IMG/VR virus record: IMGVR_UViG_3300020192_000010
Location: 30,892-94,891 of that record
Length of the DNA: 64,000 nucleotides
Direction: 5' to 3' (one strand)
Source: a virus
This document shows, piece by piece, positions 62,423 to 64,000 of the stretch. Under the pieces are notes generated by a model. The model was given only the letters and a program-made list of their open reading frames with translations, did not search any database and had not been told where the DNA came from. A program made the position numbers and the translations under genes. Within the stretch, counting starts at the first letter, position 1, and the number at the start of each line of letters is the position of its first letter.

Positions 62423-63796
62423 TCAGTTTTCGATGAGACCTTCGGCGATAGCAAGCAACTTCAAACTTGCTACTGGGTCAGAATCTTCCAACGATTCAGA
62501 GTAAGCAAGTATGTCATTCGCTAATGCTGCAAGGTCTGGCTCATCAGCAAGCTTCGTTATGAACTCTTCGTGCGTTCCTGCAAACTGATCCCATGCTCGT
62601 CCTGGTGGCTTGATAGGAAGAGGCTTGCCATCAATGCTGCTTTTTGGTCCGCCTGGCTGTGGCTTACGATCTTCTTTACGAATACCTGTGGGGCTTGTTG
62701 GCCCTGGAAGCGGTTTCGTTGCCGCAATAGGCGCTGCGGAAGGCGGAGTGTTACCTGGCTTTGGCTTGTTCTCAAACACATGGGGATTCATGAATGTTCC
62801 ACTTGATGGTGGTCCTGGAGGAGCTGAGATTTGAGATGTTGGAAATACAACCGGGCTCGCTCCTGGAGGTCCCATTACAGTTGGATGAGAGATGCCTTCA
62901 CTTGGTACTGATTGAGACAGATCCGAAATACGAGCCTCGCCAGGACTAGGTAAACCTGGAAGTCCTGGTAAACCAACTTCTTCGTCTTTATCTTTATCTT
63001 TATCTTTATCTTTATCTTTATCTTTAGGCTCGTCGATTGGCTTGGTTTCTTTTTCTAGAGACTCAAGGTACGCAACGTATGGTTCGATGAACTGATCAAA
63101 AAACTTAGTGAACTGAGCATTTGGAGCTTGTACGATACCGTTCAAAACCATTACAGTTTTGTTGTACTGATCGACGTCTCCCTTAGCTCTATACTTTGAA
63201 AGTAAATCAAATTGCTTTAGTATAACAGGTAGTAATGAGATGGCGCTTGCCAGTTCGGTCTTGGTGCGAACCTTAAGTTGTTTCAACTGAGGCATCTGCT
63301 TCTCAAGAGTCTTAATAGCTCTCTGACGCATTTTAACTTTTTCGTTGAACCATCCAAGCAATGCTACCTTAGTGCGCCAGTCATCAACACCGGCATACTT
63401 ATTCTTATTTTTTGCTCTGGAGTGCTCGCGGAACTTCAGTAGATTTTGAATCGTTTCTGGAGTCAAATGTTCCGTCATAAGCTTATTACCGTCGCCGGTT
63501 ATCACCTGGGCGAGCGTAACGAACTTCTGATGAATCTCTTCTAGAAGAAAATAGAAACTGTAAATCTTTTCAGAACAGCCTACATAATCCATAGCATCAT
63601 ATAATGAGCTGGCTTCTTTTAGAAGTGGTTTTAATTGAAGCGCGCTTTTGCGATTCTCATTATCGACCTTCCTTAGATTTTCCATATAGGATGCAAAGGC
63701 TGGGTCATGCTGAGTTATGGCGCGCTGTCCTTTATCAAACGTCTCACGAAGGCTATCGCTCCAAGGACGTTTTTGTGATGTTTTACCGATTGACAT
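62423..63796 (-). CDS. Helical head-cluster protein with (KD)n tract
   Basis: 457 residues. Residues 1-240 are charged helices (RQRAIKTLEKQMPQLKQLKV). A Lys-Asp tract near 255-270 is encoded by seven tandem TCTTTA units. A Pro/Gly-rich region follows (290-395), then a C-terminal helix bundle (EEFITKLADEPDLAALANDI, VASLKLLAIAEGLIEN). The repetitive Pro-rich linker resembles those of its neighbours. GGAG lies seven bases before the ATG. No family recognised. Confidence 0.65.
   Translation of the reverse strand: MSIGKTSQKRPWSDSLRETFDKGQRAITQHDPAFASYMENLRKVDNENRKSALQLKPLLKEASSLYDAMDYVGCSEKIYSFYFLLEEIHQKFVTLAQVITGDGNKLMTEHLTPETIQNLLKFREHSRAKNKNKYAGVDDWRTKVALLGWFNEKVKMRQRAIKTLEKQMPQLKQLKVRTKTELASAISLLPVILKQFDLLSKYRAKGDVDQYNKTVMVLNGIVQAPNAQFTKFFDQFIEPYVAYLESLEKETKPIDEPKDKDKDKDKDKDKDEEVGLPGLPGLPSPGEARISDLSQSVPSEGISHPTVMGPPGASPVVFPTSQISAPPGPPSSGTFMNPHVFENKPKPGNTPPSAAPIAATKPLPGPTSPTGIRKEDRKPQPGGPKSSIDGKPLPIKPPGRAWDQFAGTHEEFITKLADEPDLAALANDILAYSESLEDSDPVASLKLLAIAEGLIEN
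62985..63026 (-). repeat. Seven tandem 6-base repeats (TCTTTA)
   Basis: Exact TCTTTA units on the plus strand encode alternating Lys-Asp on the minus strand within the 457-residue gene. The 6-base unit preserves the frame, so the tract can vary in length. Confidence 0.9.
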
Positions 63797-63836
63797 AATT
63801 GCTCCAAAGATTCTGACTTATTCTAATACCAGAATA

Positions 63837-63926
63837 TTACAAACTATCGGAGCTTTCAGGTTCCGCCCTATGTGGACACGTCCCAAGAACATGCTTGGCA
63901 GTATCACAAATCCTACATCTATTCAT
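63837..63926 (-). CDS. 29-residue CCHC zinc-knuckle micro-protein (tentative)
   Basis: The frame from ATG at 63926 to TAA encodes 29 residues with C4-x2-C7-x4-H12-x4-C17, the exact spacing of a CCHC zinc knuckle, followed by PHR and an acidic tail. Such knuckles bind single-stranded nucleic acid. It lies 40 bases upstream of the 457-residue gene in the same direction; GGGTGAT precedes the ATG. The first 40 bases of the ORF form one arm of the terminal inverted repeat, so the start is mirrored on the plus strand. Short length keeps confidence low. Confidence 0.4.
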   Translation of the reverse strand: MNRCRICDTAKHVLGTCPHRAEPESSDSL

Positions 63927-64000
63927 CTATCACCCACCGCCTGCTGGTGGTGGGTGATAGATGAATAGATGTAGGATTTGTGATACTGCCAAGCATGTTC
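63887..64000. repeat. 114-base palindrome: 52-base perfect inverted repeat with 10-base spacer
   Basis: Bases 63887-63938 are the exact reverse complement of 63949-64000; the spacer is gcctgctggt. Every one of the 52 pairs matches, and the repeat reaches the window edge, so it may be longer. No U-tract accompanies it, so it is not an ordinary terminator. It could be a hairpin telomere or resolution site, a genuine inverted duplication, or a fold-back artefact at a contig end. Confidence 0.95.

Noticed and set aside
62985-63026. Tandem TCTTTA units as a CRISPR array
   Set aside because: Units are 6 bases with no spacers and encode Lys-Asp in a real gene.
1-64000. tRNA genes or a CRISPR array anywhere in the window
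   Set aside because: None was noticed by eye; gene spacing leaves almost no room. A tRNAscan-type search was not possible here.

Overview
The window is one stretch of the virion-morphogenesis region of a tailed, contractile-tail (myovirus-type) bacteriophage, most likely a large one. The evidence is a recognisable tail sheath, tail tube, frameshifted tail-assembly chaperone pair, tape measure, LysM/hub-type baseplate proteins, an OB-fold spike, an HK97-type major capsid protein and a capsid protease, all in canonical order. Several phage-typical free-standing homing endonucleases are also present. Base composition is moderately AT-rich. No ribosomal, tRNA or host housekeeping gene was seen, and the host cannot be named from this sequence. 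Terminase and portal are not visible. Protein identifications are from motif recognition only; no search was run.

Layout, read in the direction of transcription (almost everything is on the minus strand, so from high to low coordinates). 63.9-62.4 kb: a 114-base inverted repeat at the window edge, a tiny CCHC zinc-knuckle ORF and a helical protein with a Lys-Asp tract. 62.4-53.5 kb: a virion lytic transglycosylase, a CX5R phosphatase-like protein, a 1151-residue protease-scaffold protein and small head-associated proteins. 53.5-46.0 kb: a structural protein whose 3' end abuts a decayed IS200/IS605 tnpB remnant with three strong hairpins, then five large internal-virion candidates. 45.9-44.0 kb: a probable decoration protein and the major capsid protein, each followed by a strong intrinsic terminator. 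43.9-40.9 kb: a lipoprotein metzincin protease and head/neck/structural proteins. 40.8-24.4 kb: adhesin/fibre-like proteins (Ig-like, FnIII, beta-helix and kelch modules), a GIY-YIG and an HNH endonuclease, a cold-shock protein, a zincin-like protein, and the only plus-strand island (three genes, 31.8-32.9 kb). 24.3-17.4 kb: a membrane protein and three beta-helix proteins in tandem in one reading frame. 17.4-0 kb: probable tail terminator, HNH, sheath, tube, chaperones with a -1 slippery site, tape measure, LysM-like protein, hub, spike and a hydrophobic baseplate-region protein cut by the window edge.

Together the genes build the capsid, neck, tail, baseplate and host-binding appendages. 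Gene junctions are tight (1- to 4-base overlaps are common) and most starts have an AGGAG-like site. Four starts instead lack one and have the octamer [CT]GATATAT 8-9 bases upstream, a possible late-promoter or leaderless-mRNA signal.

The points most worth a second look are the terminal palindrome, the tnpB/omega-RNA-like relic, the [CT]GATATAT starts, the in-frame TGA-separated beta-helix genes, the lipoprotein metzincin, the phosphatase in the head cluster, and a short hydrophobic-x-K-x-A motif shared by many head-cluster proteins.
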